DNA of 64,000 nucleotides from Astragalus membranaceus (taxonomy: Eukaryota; Streptophyta; Magnoliopsida; Fabales; Fabaceae). The notes beneath the pieces were generated by a model. That model was not told where the DNA came from and searched no databases. It saw nothing but the letters and a program-made list of their open reading frames with translations. This document shows positions 1-10,201 of this stretch, piece by piece. A program made the translations under genes and the position numbers. Within the stretch, counting starts at the first letter, position 1, and each line of letters opens with the position of its first letter. Where the stretch lies: assembly GCA_039519185.1 (NCBI GenBank), contig CM076854.1, forward strand, positions 155,492,166 to 155,556,165. The letters are read 5' to 3'.

Positions 1-822
1 GGAAACTGGAGGAAGTAGCTGCAACCCAGGCACGAATGGAAGATGCCTTGCTAGCCATAAAGGACACGATCGCTTTCCTGTCTGCGAGGGTAGTCGGTAT
101 GGTCGGCAACGAAGGTGAGGTGTTCAAAATCCGAACAATGGCAACCATGGGCCATCTGATATCCCCGTTGGAATGGGATATGTAGCTGCAGGTCACCATG
201 AGGGAGAGTACCCGTACCCTACAAGTAGGCCAGGAGGGGCATTCCACGCGGAGAATGTGATGGACGAGGGGCATGCGTCACCACAGAAGGATAAGGTGAG
301 ACAACAGTGGATGGATAAGATGGAGGAAAAGATAAAAGCGATACGAGGATCTAGCACTTTCGGGTCCTTGGGCTTGGACGAGCTTTGTCCCACTACTGAC
401 GTTGTAATTCCACGAGACTTTAAAGTGCCCGACTTCACCAAATATGACGGGAGCACCAATCCTCTTCTGCACCTAAGGACCTATTGCACCAAAATGTCAA
501 TTTTGTCCAAGGACGAGAAATTCCTCATTAGCTTTTTCCATGAAAGTTTGACCGGGCTAGCTTTGGAATGGTATATTCAGATGGACCACTCTAAGATTGA
601 TAGTTGGAAGGACCTCGCTGACGTCTTTATGAACCAGTATAGGTTTAATATGGACATTGGCTCCAACACGTGAGCTGTTGGGAATACTACAAAAGAAGAG
701 TGATGAGGCATTTAAACAGTATGCCCAAAGGTGGAGAACTCTTGCTGCGCAAGTCCAACCACCACTCACTATATCAGAGATGTGCTCTTACTTCTTGGGG
801 ACGTTGGGATCCCCCCACTCAC
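1..822 (+). pseudogene. Ogre-like gag fragment, plus orientation, truncated
   Basis: Retrotransposon capsid (gag) remnant. The translation has the gag core typical of Ty3/gypsy Tat-Ogre elements: a run containing FKVPDFTKYDGSTNPLLHL, then FFHESLTGLALEWY and, in a second frame, QYAQRWRTLAAQVQPPL. The first 660 bases read in one frame and the rest in another, so a small frameshift lies near 655-670. The same DNA occurs, inverted and about 95 percent alike by eye, in the minus-strand element at about 10200-10870. Homology stops at about 822, where the sequence switches abruptly to LTR sequence. The left end is cut by the window edge. Identification as gag is confident; the Ogre assignment rests on its near-identity to the fuller copy. 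Confidence 0.85.
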
Positions 823-969
823 TAAAAAAAGTTGACCTCTTTTTTATGTACTATTCTGCCCTTTTTTTTAAAATTTTTTTGTTTGTACATATAACAAATA
901 AATAAAAGGACAGCTGAATAAAAATTGATATTATCTTATTACTATTATTATTTTTTTTACTAATAATAC

Positions 970-1345
970 CTAAGAAGCGATAAAAACAACACGAACTGAC
1001 GCAACCACTCATGCGCGACTCGCAACCAACATGTGCCCGCGTTAAGACTAGGAACGCGTACGCGATTTTAAATACGCACGTGCGCAAGTTATTAAAACCG
1101 ATTTTATTTTATCCTCACTTTTCCAAAAACACGGTAAAATAAACGCGCACCGACGCAACTACTCACACGACTCGAAACGAAACGCGCACTCGCCTTAAGA
1201 CTAGGAACGCGTACGCGATTTGAATACGCACGCGCGTAAGTTATTAAATCGATTTTATTTTATCCTCACTTTTCTAAAAAAGCGGTAAAATAACGTGCAC
1301 CGATGCAACTACTCACACAGACTCGCAACCAACACGCGCTCGCGT
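970..1345. repeat. About 150-bp tandem repeats inside the LTR
   Basis: Blocks built around GACTAGGAACGCGTACGCG, then TACGCACG.GCG, then CGATTTTATTTTATCCTCAC recur at about 1045, 1200 and, partly, 1290. The same organisation is present in the right LTR at about 17490-17865. The blocks stand out as CpG-rich in an AT-rich context. Confidence 0.7.
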
Positions 1346-1418
1346 TATTTATTATTGTTTTTATTATTTTTTTTTCGGACTTTTTTTTTAAAGTAACGAG
1401 TAACTGTCGGTTAAAATT

Positions 1419-2541
1419 CACTACAAGAATAATGGGATTTTCCGGCCAGGACTTTCAGGCGGAAAGATTCCGGCGGATTTTAGGACTTACCGACGGATTT
1501 TATTCGCCGCAAACTTTTCCGGCGGATTTTTTGGCATTTGCGGCGGATTTTTAAATTTTTTTTTTTTAAAAAAAAAATCCGCCGCAAATTCCAAAAATCC
1601 GCCACAAAAGCCAAAAATTTTTTTTTTTTTTTAAAAATCCGCCGCAAATGGCAAAAATCCGCCGCTAAAGCCAAAAAAAAAGTTCAAAAAATCCGCCGGT
1701 AATTTCAAAAATCCGCCGGAAAATTCGGAGGGAAAAAATTCGCCTATAAATAAAAATTTCTCCTACACTCCTCTCATTCTCTCATTTCACTCTTTATTTC
1801 ATTCTCATTCTCTTCTATATTTCTCTACATATCTCTCTTCTATATTTCTTATACTCTCATCTCCATAAATTTCTCTACATATCTCTCTTCTATATTTCTC
1901 CTTTCTTCTTCATTCTTTTTCATTCACTCCTTAATTCTTATTTCTTCTTACTTCTTTATTCACATTCTCTCCTATATCATTCTCTTCTAATATTCTCTTT
2001 CATTCTTATTCCTTCCTACTTCTACATTCTCATTCATTTATTTATTTTCATTCTTTTCTATATCATTTTTTCTCATATTCTACTTCATTTTCATTTTTTC
2101 TTACTTTTTATTAAAATACAAATTAAACATTAAGTTTCTAAAAAATTGAAAAAAAAAATTCAAAAATTAAAATTTTTTACCGCCGGATTTTTAAAATTTT
2201 CTTTTTTTGATTTTGCGGCGGATTTTAGGCATTTCCGGCGGTTTTTAAAATTTTTTTTTGGCTTTTGCGGCGGATTTTTGGCATTTGCGGCGGATTTTAA
2301 AAAAACAATTTCTAATTTTTTTTTTATTCTTAAAAAAAAAAAATTAAAATCCGCCGCAAATGCCTTTAAAATCCACCGGAAAATGCCAAATTTTTTATTT
2401 TTTTTAAAAAGTCCGCCGGAAAGCGTTTGCTGCGAGCTGGCTACCGGCGGCAAAAATCCGCCGCAAAGTCCAATTTTGCGGCGGAAATATGGTTTTTCCG
2501 GCGGATTTTGCCCGCCGGAAAATCCTGTTTTTCTTGTAGTG
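1419..2541. mobile_element. Non-autonomous CACTA (En/Spm-type) element 1
   Basis: The element begins CACTACAAGAA and ends TTCTTGTAGTG, and is flanked by a 3-bp duplication ATT at 1416-1418 and 2542-2544. CACTA termini with 3-bp duplications define this superfamily. Both subterminal regions are packed with direct and inverted copies of a motif close to CCGGCGGATTTT, the kind of array that CACTA transposases bind. The centre, about 1740-2150, is a pyrimidine-rich stretch with many TCTCATTC-like words. No transposase coding is visible in its 1123 bp, so it needs a partner for mobility. The paralogous LTR at 17941 shows the unoccupied site. Confidence 0.9.
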
Positions 2542-2555
2542 ATTGGATGTTCACA

Positions 2556-2570
2556 GTTGCCCCTCTGTAC
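2556..2570 (-). promoter_or_regulatory. Probable polypurine tract of the Ogre-like element
   Basis: On the minus strand AGAGGGGCAAC lies directly before the LTR start TGTGAACATCC. A purine-rich run abutting the 3' LTR is the usual primer for plus-strand DNA synthesis in LTR elements. Confidence 0.5.
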
Positions 2571-2683
2571 TTATTTTTTTACTGGATAACATGCTGAACT
2601 AATCTTTCTTGTCATCTTGGTAAGAAAATAAGTACAGATATGAACACCAATTTTAACCAATAACCTAAATGGATAATCAAAAG

Positions 2684-3215
2684 CAATGCCAGGTTGAGAC
2701 CGATGGCACCAAATTGAAGGCAATGCTAGGGCGAGACCGATAGCAGGAAAATTTAAAACGCGATGCCAGGGCGTATCCGATAGCACGTAGTACCAGGGCG
2801 TAATCGATAGCACAAAACTTAAAATGCGATGCCAGGGCAGAACCGATAGCATGCAGTGCCAGGGCGTAACCGATAGCACGAAAATTTAAAACGCGATGCC
2901 AGGGCGGAACCGATAGCATGCAGGGCCAGGGCGTAACCGATAGCACAAAATTTAAAAATGCGATACCAGGGCGGAACCGATAGCATGCAGTGTCAGGGCG
3001 TAACCGATAGCACAAAACTTAAAAATGCGATGTCAGGGCAGAACCGGTAGCAGGCAGTGCCGGGGAGTACTCGATAGCACAAAATTTAAAATGCGATGCC
3101 AGGGTGTAACCGATAGCATGCAGTGCCTAGGCGTAACCCATAGCACAAACTTAGAAATGCGATGCCAGGGCGGAACCGATAGCATGCAGTGCCAGGGCGT
3201 AACCGATAGCACAAA
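2684..3215. repeat. 66-bp minisatellite in the retroelement 3' UTR
   Basis: About seven copies of a roughly 66-bp unit made of two related halves: GCGATGCCAGGGCG.AACCGA followed by TGCAGTGCCAGGGCGTAACC, then an A-rich spacer. Unit starts are near 2762, 2827, 2893, 2958, 3026, 3092 and 3157, with a degenerate copy before. It lies between the integrase end and the 3' LTR. Ogre-type elements are known to carry variable tandem repeats there, and these can seed genomic satellites. Confidence 0.85.
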
Positions 3216-4145
3216 AATAATTTTGATGATGAGAAAATGCAATGTCAGAGCTTTCAGTAAAATGCAATGAATGTTTTTCTATAAAAGGTCCATTTTTTAG
3301 AACTTGAACCATTGCGCCGAACTCTCGATCTTCGGCCAACCAAACCTTTTACCCCTTTTCCTTCACCGACCCTATCAACCCTTCTTACTGGTCTTATCAA
3401 TTGGGCCTTTTGGAACCCTTTTAGATGTTGCGTCGGACTTTTAAGGTAGCCTCGAGACTATTTAGTTCCGTTGCCTTTTCTTTTAATTTTGCGGGAGGGT
3501 GCACCAGTTTCCACTTTCTCTTCAACAGCCAATTGAGCTCTTTTTTGACTGCTCAGATGTTACTAACACGCTTCGTCTTAAAGTTTTCTAAATTTTAAAT
3601 CATTTTACTTGAGACGTAAATTAAATGAAATGAACATTGATGCAAGGATATCTGAAGAACAAGACAAAAATGATTTAAGATAGGAATTTAGTGGTACAAG
3701 CATTCTAGAAAACTGTAACAACAAGGAAAATGATAACAAGAAGGGAAGTGATAGGAACTTTCACTTGACTTTTGCCCCATTACAAGTTGTTCGATCTTCC
3801 GTTCATCGACCTTTTTGCATTTGAAGATGTAAAAGCTGACTCTTGCCGGTTGTGGGATCCAATCGTCCTGGTGTGGATTTTTCCGAAGATCTTCATGCCT
3901 ATTTTTATATCTATGCCCCTTTCACTGACCCTAATTTTTGCCTAGACCACCCTTTCGGGTTTTCAGTCTAGCGGGCTTTTGTCGACCCTAACTTTTGCCT
4001 AGACCGCCCTTTCGGGTTTTCGCCCTAGCAGGCCCTTGTCATTCTTTTCTCTTTTTTCATTTTATTTTCTTTTAGGCATAGAATTTCTTGACAGCGTCTG
4101 AATTTATTGGCTTTGATAGTTCCTGTCCTTCCATGTCTGAGAGAA
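3216..4145 (-). other. 3' untranslated region of the Ogre-like element
   Basis: No open frame of note. A block of about 65 bp with the core TTTTGCCTAGACC.CCCTTTCGG is present twice in tandem at about 3925-4040. The rest is unremarkable sequence between the integrase stop and the minisatellite. Confidence 0.5.
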
Positions 4146-5520
4146 TCAAGGCTCCACCGGGAAACGCGCATTTAACCACATAAGCTTCTTTAATACCAAG
4201 TCCCCAGGCTGAAATTCTCTTGGGCGGACTTTCTTATTAAAGGCTCTGGCCATCCTACTCTGGTACAACAGCCCATGACAAATAACCGTCAGTCTCTTCT
4301 CATCAATCATTTTTAACTGCTCATATCGGGCCTTCACCCATTCTGACTCTTCCAACTCTGCTTCCATCAACACTCTCAGGGATGGCATCTCAACCTCGAC
4401 GGGGGATAATGCCTCCATCCCGTATACCAAAGAAAATGGTGTTTCCCCCGTGCTAGATCGTATATTAGTATGGTACGCATGTAGAGCATATGGCAACATC
4501 TCCTGCCAATCTTTGTAATTAACCACCATCTTGGCGATGATCCTTTTGATGTTCTTATTAGCTGCTTCCACAGCGCCATTCATCTGGGGCCTGTAGGGAG
4601 TTGAGTTGTGATGCTTGATTTTGAAGTTTTTGCATAGTCTCTGTATTTCTGTACCATTGAGGTTAGGAGCATTGTCTGTGATTATTCTTTCAGGAATCCC
4701 TTACCGGCATATAACGTCCTTCTTCAGGAACTTGGCGAACACCTTTTGGGAAATACTGGCATACGAGGAAGCTTCTACCCATTTAGTGAAATAATCAATT
4801 GCCACTAATATGAATCGGTGCCCATTTGACGCTTTGGGATTAATTGGCCCGATAACATCTATCCCCCACATGGAAAACGGCCAAGAGCTCGTCATATTGT
4901 GTAGAGGAAAAGGAGGTGCATTGATTCTATTGGCGTACAACTGACATTTGAGGCATTTCCTTACATGTGCTATGCAATCAGCTTCCATGGTAGACCAGTA
5001 AAAGCCACTTCTCATGATTTTACGAGCCATCATATGGCCGTTTGCATGTGTCCCACAGATCCCCTCACACACTTCAATCATAACTCTCTTAGCTTTCTTA
5101 GCATCTACGCCCCTCAACAAGGTACCATCTTGACTTCTTTTATAAAGTATTTCTCCAGTCAAAAAGAAAGTCATCGCCAGCTTTCTAATCGTCTTTTTGT
5201 CTACGTCATTCGCGCCGGCGGGATATTCTCCAACTTGAGTGTACCGCTTTATATCATAGAACCATGGCTCATTGTCAGGCTCTTCTTCTACATCGACACA
5301 ACATGCTGGTTCATCCCTGACCTTTATGCGGATGGGTTGGATCTCTGCGTTGACATTTAATTTAAACATCGCGGCTAGAGTAGCCAAGGCATCAGCAAAC
5401 TTGTTTTTATCTCGTGCTAGGTGGGCGAATGTCACTTCTTCAAATTCGTAATCAGCTGAGTCAGATGCTTCTGGTAAGGAATCAGTTTCTTGTCCTTTGT
5501 TTGCCACTCGCCTTTTACTT
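4146..5520 (-). pseudogene. Integrase (and RNase H tail) of the Ogre-like element, one stop
   Basis: Inserts retroelement DNA into the genome. Reading on the minus strand, the HHCC zinc-binding region is seen (GTHANGHMMARKIMRSGFYW then CIAHVRKCLKC), followed by the core with the first catalytic Asp in WGIDVIGPINP. The second Asp lies in ITDNAPN and the Glu in NGAVEAANKNIKR. An in-frame TAA at 4701-4703 separates the first Asp from the other two. The part after the stop remains open to 4146, through FQPGDLVLKK near its end. As it stands the integrase cannot be made as one protein. The family call (Ty3/gypsy Tat group) is firm; the exact start is not, because the frame runs on from the polyprotein. 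Confidence 0.85.
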
Positions 5521-5611
5521 GGTAAATGATAAGTGCTGAGTCTCCAAACACCTCTAATCTTTTCACACCAAGGTCTATTGCGACTTGAAGACCACTCGCA
5601 CAGGCCTCGTA

Positions 5612-7451
5612 TTATGCGATGTTGTTAGTGCATTCAAAGCTTAGCTTGATAGTTACTGGGTATTGTTTACCCTCTGGCGAGATTACAACTGCCCCAATGC
5701 CATTCCCATACATATTAACTGCTTCGTCGAAGTACATCTTCCACATGTTGCTTGTTTCTTCACCCTCATCGGTATTCATTATTCCTCTTTCCCCCTCGTC
5801 TGGGTCAAACGATTGTCCTTCTTCAAGAGGGTTCTCAGCCAAATGATCGGCAATGATGCTCCCCTTGATTGACTTCTGTGACACATACTTGATGTCATAT
5901 TCTGATAAGATCACTTGCCATTTTGACACCCTTAAGGAGACATGAGGGCTTTCAAAGATATACTTCAGTGGGTCAAACCGTAAAATCAAACATGTGGTAT
6001 AGTACAACATGTATTGACGGAGTCTTCTAGAGGTCCAGACTGGGGCACAACATGTCTTTTCAATTGTTGCGTAGCGAGTCTCGCAGTCGTTGAACTTCTT
6101 ACTCAAGTAGTAGACTGCCTGCTCTTTTCCTGATGCATCGTGTTGTCCTAGCATTGCCCCAACAGATGATGGCAACACAGTTAAGTACAAAATTAGTGGC
6201 CGACCGGGTGTTGGGGGAGCCCGGATGGGAGGATTTGACAAGTAATTCTTTATTTTATCAAAAGCCTCCTGACACTTCTCATCCCACTTCCCGGGTTGGT
6301 TCTTTCTTAGTAGCTTGAATATGGGTTCACATGTGCTAGTCAAATTGGCAATGAATCTAGCAATGTAATTGAGTCTTCCCAAAAAGCTTCTTACTCCACG
6401 CTCTGTTTTTGGCGCAGGCATTTCCTGGATGGAGTTCACTTTGTCAGGGTCCACCCTTATACCATCCCTGCTCACAATGAAACCCAGGAGCTTCCCTGAT
6501 GATGCACTGAAAACGCACTTGTTGGGATTCAGTCTCACCTTATACTTCCTGAGCCTTTCGAACAGCTTTCGGAGCACTCCTACATGACTTTCGTTTTCTC
6601 GCGACTTTGCTACCATGTCATCCACATACACCTCGATTTATTTATGCATCATATCATGGAAAAGTGTGACCATGGCACGCTGGTAAGTGGCTCCAGCGTT
6701 CTTCAGACCGAAGGGCATCACCTTGTAACAAAATGTTCCCCAAGGAGTGATGAACGTGGTCTTTTCCTTATCTTCTGCATTCATGAGGATTTGATTATAT
6801 CCCGAGTAACCGTCCATGAATGAAAATCTATGATTTTTGGCAGTATTATCAACTAGTAAGTCAATATGTGGAAGAGGAAAGTCGTCCTTTGGACTGGCCT
6901 GGTTGAGATCCCGATAATCCACACACATCCTAACCTTCCCGTCCTTCTTGGGTACAGGGACGATGTTAGCTACCATTTCCGGGTGTACTGAGACTTCTAA
7001 AAATCCGGCATCCCATTGTTTGGTCACCTCTTCTTTGATTTTCAAGGACATGTCAGGATGAATCTTCCTCAACTTTTGCTTCTTTTGTTTTACATCTGGC
7101 AAGAGAGGGATTCTATGTGCTGCTATTTTTGGATCAATGCCAGGCATAACCTTGTAAGACCATGCGAAAACATCTAAGTACTCTCTGAACAAGACGATCA
7201 TTTCCTCCCGTTCAGGATTGTCTACCAATTTCAAGTCTTTCCTTTCTTCTTCAGACCCTATATTGATGATTTCCACAACTTCATCATTCGGACTAAATTC
7301 CCTTTCAGTGTGCCCCAGAAGTTCAGTAAATCTGTTAACTTCCTCATCACCCTCTTCCGGCTCAGAGTAGTCTTCATCAAGAATTGCGTGGGAGTCGAAT
7401 GGGTTCTCAACTTCCCCGTAGTGAGGCAAAGTTTTCGTGAAATTATACCTC
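5612..7451 (-). pseudogene. Reverse transcriptase and RNase H of the Ogre-like element, broken
   Basis: Reverse transcriptase copies element RNA and RNase H removes the template. The upstream part (7451-6638) shows VPVPKKDGKVRMCVDYRDLN, SFMDGYSGYNQI and FCYKVMPFGLKNAGATYQR. An in-frame TAA at 6636-6638 then falls just before the catalytic YVDD box (YVDDMVAKS, from about 6628). The second part holds the RT thumb, the connection and an RNase H start (KQAVYYLSKKF-like segment near 6100). It ends at a TAA at 5612-5614 inside a further RNase H domain. Two nonsense changes make the polyprotein non-functional. The frame is otherwise preserved for 600 codons, so decay is recent or slow. Confidence 0.88.
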
Positions 7452-7738
7452 CTGGAGAGTAAATAAACAAAATTGGCGGGGGGATAATGACGATAAATGA
7501 TGAGAAGCAACACGAGAGAAACCAACGATAAGGGACAAAAGAGGAATGAAAGAAAGAAAAGAACAGAATAATAAGAGATCGAAAAGAATAACACAGAAGG
7601 ATAAAATGCATGCAAATTCATTTAATTCTTGTCTCAAGCAAAATAACATAAGTCTTATAGTCTTAGCATAATAAAAGACGATTACATGAAAGTAACAACA
7701 TCAACAACGGGTTCAGCGTCCCAATTGCTCAGAAGCTC
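7452..7738 (-). other. Probable intron between protease and reverse transcriptase
   Basis: On the minus strand a long pyrimidine-rich run (about 7620-7460) ends in TTTACTCTCCAG at 7452, directly before the conserved RT-side coding starts. Ogre elements are known to have an intron at this place. The donor is not certain; a GTAATC near 7685 is one candidate. The upstream frame ends in a TAA at 7739-7741. Confidence 0.45.
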
Positions 7739-10201
7739 TTAATTGGTGTCAAGGATAACAGCACCCCTTGCTCTCGAGCCCCTTTTATCCAGCATGTTGA
7801 TCACAATGCGATGCCCCACGTCGACCGCCTCTGAGGGCGAGATTATCTCTGCTGGTGCCGGGAAAGTGTCCCTTAAAGGTGGGATTGACTGAGCTTTCTC
7901 CTTTCCTATCCCCAGGGCTTTGAACTTTGTCTCGAGGTTCCCTTCATATCCGATTCCGAACGTATCCGACTTCTCTTTTGCTAGTATAGGAGCACAGACC
8001 CCTTGAAGACGCCGACCCAAGCCTTTTCCTTCCTCATAGCCATTTCTTGTCATTATCCGAGCCACTACCTGGTTCACACTGAGCTTCGACAAACCCCCTT
8101 CAACAGCCTCCTTCTTCTCCACCTCGAAGCTATGACACATATTCGTTACTTCCTCTTCAGCATTATCCACGTATGGGAGAGACATGGGTTTTGAGACTAA
8201 CATCTCTTCTTCTCCACGGATCGTGATAATGCTTCTGTTGTCAATAAACTTAACTCGCTGATGAAGAGTAGAAGGTACTGCCCCAGCATCATGAATCCAT
8301 GGTCGACCTAATAGCATGGTGTATGCTGAATCGATCGCCATGACCTGGAACAACACACGGAAAACACTCGGACCAATTTTCAATGGAAGAGTTATTTCAC
8401 CCAATACGCTCTTTTTGGACCCGTCCAAAGCTCGGACCATTAAAGTCTGTGGCGTCAAGTCTCTCTCCTCCAAGCCTAGTGCATCCAACGTAGACATAGG
8501 CATGATGTTAAGAGCTGATCCACCATCAATTAAGACTTTGGCCACCACGAATCCCCGACATTTCAATGTTATGTGCAAGGCTCGGTGTTCCCCTTTTGCT
8601 GGAACGGCTATCTCATTTTCCACAAAGGTGATTAGGTTGTATCGCTGCATCGGGTCCACCATACTCACCACATTCTGGGGTGTCTCATCAGGCTTTACGA
8701 AGGCTTCCTGCAGAGTTTTCAACAAAGCCTTCCTATGTACTTCCGAAGAGAGGATGAAAGATAATCGTGAAATACGAGCCGGAGTCTTCTTGAGCTGCTC
8801 CGTCACATCATATTCACTCTGCTTCATGATCTTCAGGAACTCTTTTTCCGACTGTTCTCGTCCATCTGCCTCTTTCCCCTTCTTATTCTTTTCAGGCTCT
8901 TCAGGTCCAAAGTATCGCCCACTCCGGGTTATTCCTCCCACACTTACAATATTATCAATAGACTCCTCGACTCCTTGTTCCTTATCCACTTTGCACTTTG
9001 ACGGACCGCCTATAACCTTGACCTGGGCTCCATAATTTTTGGGAACCGCATGAGTATTGCCACAAGCAAAAGGTGTGGGTTTTTTCACAATCACTGTAAC
9101 CTTTTCTGATACCGAAGGTTGGTTGAGGGGCGGGACCTTGAGCACGAAACGCTCCAAGACATTGACCTCCTCCTGAGCCATAGTTTCCTTAGCTTGAACA
9201 ATCCCCAGTGTCGTTAGGCTTTGCACACGGGCTTTGAAATCCCAACAACCTTCCACATCATGACCAGCACAACCATGATGGTACACACACCTCTTCTCTT
9301 CGTCGTACATAGCATATCTCACGACTTCTTTGGTGGATGCCACTAATCCATAACTGGTCTTTTGCAATCCTTCCCATATCTTCATCATAGGGGTTAGCAG
9401 TTTCAGAAACCTTTTGATAGGCGCACCATCCTTTTCTATCATACTCACTGATGCATTCCCCTTGTGCTTATGGAGAGGGTCATTAGTGATATTTGGTCCC
9501 GACTCCTCTTGGATGTCTAATTTCTTGTGAGCGATCAACCTCCTTACAACATTTTTGAAGGCCTCACAATCTTCAATTGAGTGGCCGGCAGCTCCCATGG
9601 GAAACTTGCAGGTCAGGTTTGGGTTGTACCAGGATGGGAATGGAGGTTCCCAATTCTTTACTGGCATCTCTGCGATCAAGTGGGCGTCGTGTAATTGTTG
9701 GAACAATTCGGCATTGGTGATGGAAAGTTTAGAAAATAAGGGAAAGTTGGGAGGGGGTTGGCGGTAGGATTGGCGAGCTGTTTGGTAGTTGGGACGTGGT
9801 TGAGACTGCGTGTTTTGGACATTGTTTATGGGGAAAGACGGTGGGTTAGTGTTTTGGTTCATTGGGTAAGGGGTATTTGGGTGAGGTTGGCTATATCTTG
9901 TCTGTTGAGGAATATGGTTTGGTGCGGCTCGAATGAAACTGACTTCTGGGTCTTTCTTTTTCTGAGGGAAGCTCTTTTTTGATTGCCCGTTCTCCATCTG
10001 TTCCATGGGAAGTTTTCCAGCTCTTGCCAACATCTCAATTCTTTCACCGGCAGCTATCAGATCTGCGAAGTCTCTATAGGCAGCTCCGGCCATTGCGGCC
10101 ACATAGTGGTGGTTGGACTTGTGCAGCAAGAGTTCTCCACCTTTGGGCATACTGTTTAAATACCTCATCACTCTTCTTTTGTAGTATTCCCAACTGCTCA
10201 C
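7739..10201 (-). CDS. Gag C-terminus, protease and G-patch-like domain of the Ogre-like element
   Basis: An open frame of 820 codons. The N-terminal third is the C-terminal half of gag: after a frameshifted start it reads YRDFADLIAAGERIEML, a Pro/Gln-rich linker, then Cys/His-containing segments such as CKFPMGAAGHSIEDC and CVYHHGCAGHDVEGCWDFK that resemble zinc knuckles. A retropepsin-type protease follows around residues 530-650, with VLIDGGSALNIMP as its active-site loop (DGGS where DTG or DSG is usual) and MLLGRPWIH downstream. After it, around residues 715-735, VARIMTRNGYEEGKGLGRR matches the glycine pattern of a G-patch. It cuts the polyprotein and processes capsid. The true gag start lies upstream at about 11000; this frame is separated from it by frameshifts. 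Confidence 0.8.
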   Translation of the reverse strand: MSSWEYYKRRVMRYLNSMPKGGELLLHKSNHHYVAAMAGAAYRDFADLIAAGERIEMLARAGKLPMEQMENGQSKKSFPQKKKDPEVSFIRAAPNHIPQQTRYSQPHPNTPYPMNQNTNPPSFPINNVQNTQSQPRPNYQTARQSYRQPPPNFPLFSKLSITNAELFQQLHDAHLIAEMPVKNWEPPFPSWYNPNLTCKFPMGAAGHSIEDCEAFKNVVRRLIAHKKLDIQEESGPNITNDPLHKHKGNASVSMIEKDGAPIKRFLKLLTPMMKIWEGLQKTSYGLVASTKEVVRYAMYDEEKRCVYHHGCAGHDVEGCWDFKARVQSLTTLGIVQAKETMAQEEVNVLERFVLKVPPLNQPSVSEKVTVIVKKPTPFACGNTHAVPKNYGAQVKVIGGPSKCKVDKEQGVEESIDNIVSVGGITRSGRYFGPEEPEKNKKGKEADGREQSEKEFLKIMKQSEYDVTEQLKKTPARISRLSFILSSEVHRKALLKTLQEAFVKPDETPQNVVSMVDPMQRYNLITFVENEIAVPAKGEHRALHITLKCRGFVVAKVLIDGGSALNIMPMSTLDALGLEERDLTPQTLMVRALDGSKKSVLGEITLPLKIGPSVFRVLFQVMAIDSAYTMLLGRPWIHDAGAVPSTLHQRVKFIDNRSIITIRGEEEMLVSKPMSLPYVDNAEEEVTNMCHSFEVEKKEAVEGGLSKLSVNQVVARIMTRNGYEEGKGLGRRLQGVCAPILAKEKSDTFGIGYEGNLETKFKALGIGKEKAQSIPPLRDTFPAPAEIISPSEAVDVGHRIVINMLDKRGSRARGAVILDTN

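Larger units (their letters stand above)
823..2555 (-). mobile_element. Truncated 3' LTR of the minus-strand Ogre-like element
   Basis: Bases 823-1418 plus 2542-2555 match 17343-17953 with about 5 percent differences by eye, in direct orientation, as expected of two LTRs of one element. On the minus strand the LTR begins TGTGAACATCC at 2555. The distal part of this LTR (about 1.5 kb, judged from the right-hand copy) is missing: homology ends at 822/823, next to an inverted gag fragment. The LTR is interrupted by a CACTA-type insertion at 1419-2541. It contains CpG-rich tandem repeats of about 150 bp. Confidence 0.75.

Noticed and set aside
2700..3270. CRISPR-like spaced repeats
   Set aside because: Repeats are adjoining minisatellite units with mutated copies and no unique spacers, in a plant retroelement.
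8316..9035. 239-codon plus-strand open frame
   Set aside because: It is antisense to the protease-coding frame of the Ogre-like element and shows no domain; a shadow of that gene's codon pattern.
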